DNA from: an uncultured Collinsella sp.
GTDB taxonomy: Bacteria > Actinomycetota > Coriobacteriia > Coriobacteriales > Coriobacteriaceae
NCBI GenBank assembly: GCA_900550835.1
Contig: URTP01000122.1
Coordinates: forward strand, 1-5,899
Length of the DNA: 5,899 nucleotides
Direction: 5' to 3'
Below, piece by piece: positions 5,878-5,899 of this stretch. Numbering within the stretch: the first letter of the stretch is position 1; every line of letters begins with the position of its first letter. The notes under the pieces are model-generated. The model did no database searches, was not told the origin of the DNA, and saw only the letters and a list, made by a program, of their open reading frames with translations. Made by a program: the position numbers and the translations under genes.

Positions 5878-5899
5878 TTAGGCCTCCTTGCCAGTCGCG
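5878..5899 (-). CDS. C-terminal end of an upstream gene, possibly hisD
   Basis: Seven codons ending in TAA (5880-5878) lie just upstream of hisC and would read ATGKEA with a partial codon before. Ending 1 nt before the hisC ATG, with the hisC ribosome binding site inside it, matches the coupled style of the rest of the operon. hisD is the usual gene before hisC, but too little sequence is present to identify it, and the frame itself is an inference. Confidence 0.35.

Overview
The window is GC-rich and carries a compact histidine biosynthesis operon. Gene order, the small RDAC-like gene, and the protein sequences (especially the PHP-type histidinol phosphatase and HisH) suggest a Coriobacteriia actinobacterium, probably Collinsella or a close relative. 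That assignment rests on family recall, not on a search.

Almost everything lies on the minus strand. Reading in the direction of transcription (right to left): the last codons of an upstream gene (possibly hisD), then hisC, hisB, hisH, hisA, hisF, hisI, a 75-residue small protein, and hisE. Most junctions are tight: hisC stop directly abuts the hisB start, hisH/hisA and hisI/small gene overlap in ATGA, and hisA and hisF are separated by 3 nt, so translation is probably coupled. Two junctions are looser and each holds a structured element. The hisB-hisH gap has a strong terminator-like hairpin, and the hisF-hisI gap has a large imperfect inverted repeat. At the left end, on the plus strand and convergent with hisE, is the 3' part of a PHP-type histidinol-phosphatase gene that runs off the window.

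Together these genes cover most of the pathway after the first step: HisE and HisI process PR-ATP/PR-AMP, HisA isomerises ProFAR, HisH-HisF make imidazole glycerol phosphate, HisB dehydrates it, HisC transaminates, and the PHP phosphatase dephosphorylates histidinol phosphate. hisG and most of hisD are not in the window.

The main anomaly is hisH. Its first ~15 codons, with a good ribosome binding site and GTG start, are in a different frame from the rest of the gene, which points to a frameshift or small deletion near 4040-4050. The terminator-like hairpin sits immediately upstream of it. I found no CRISPR array, transposase, tRNA or rRNA and no clearly new multi-gene system. The most notable features are the broken hisH, the internal hairpin, the hisF-hisI repeat element and the small gene embedded in the operon.
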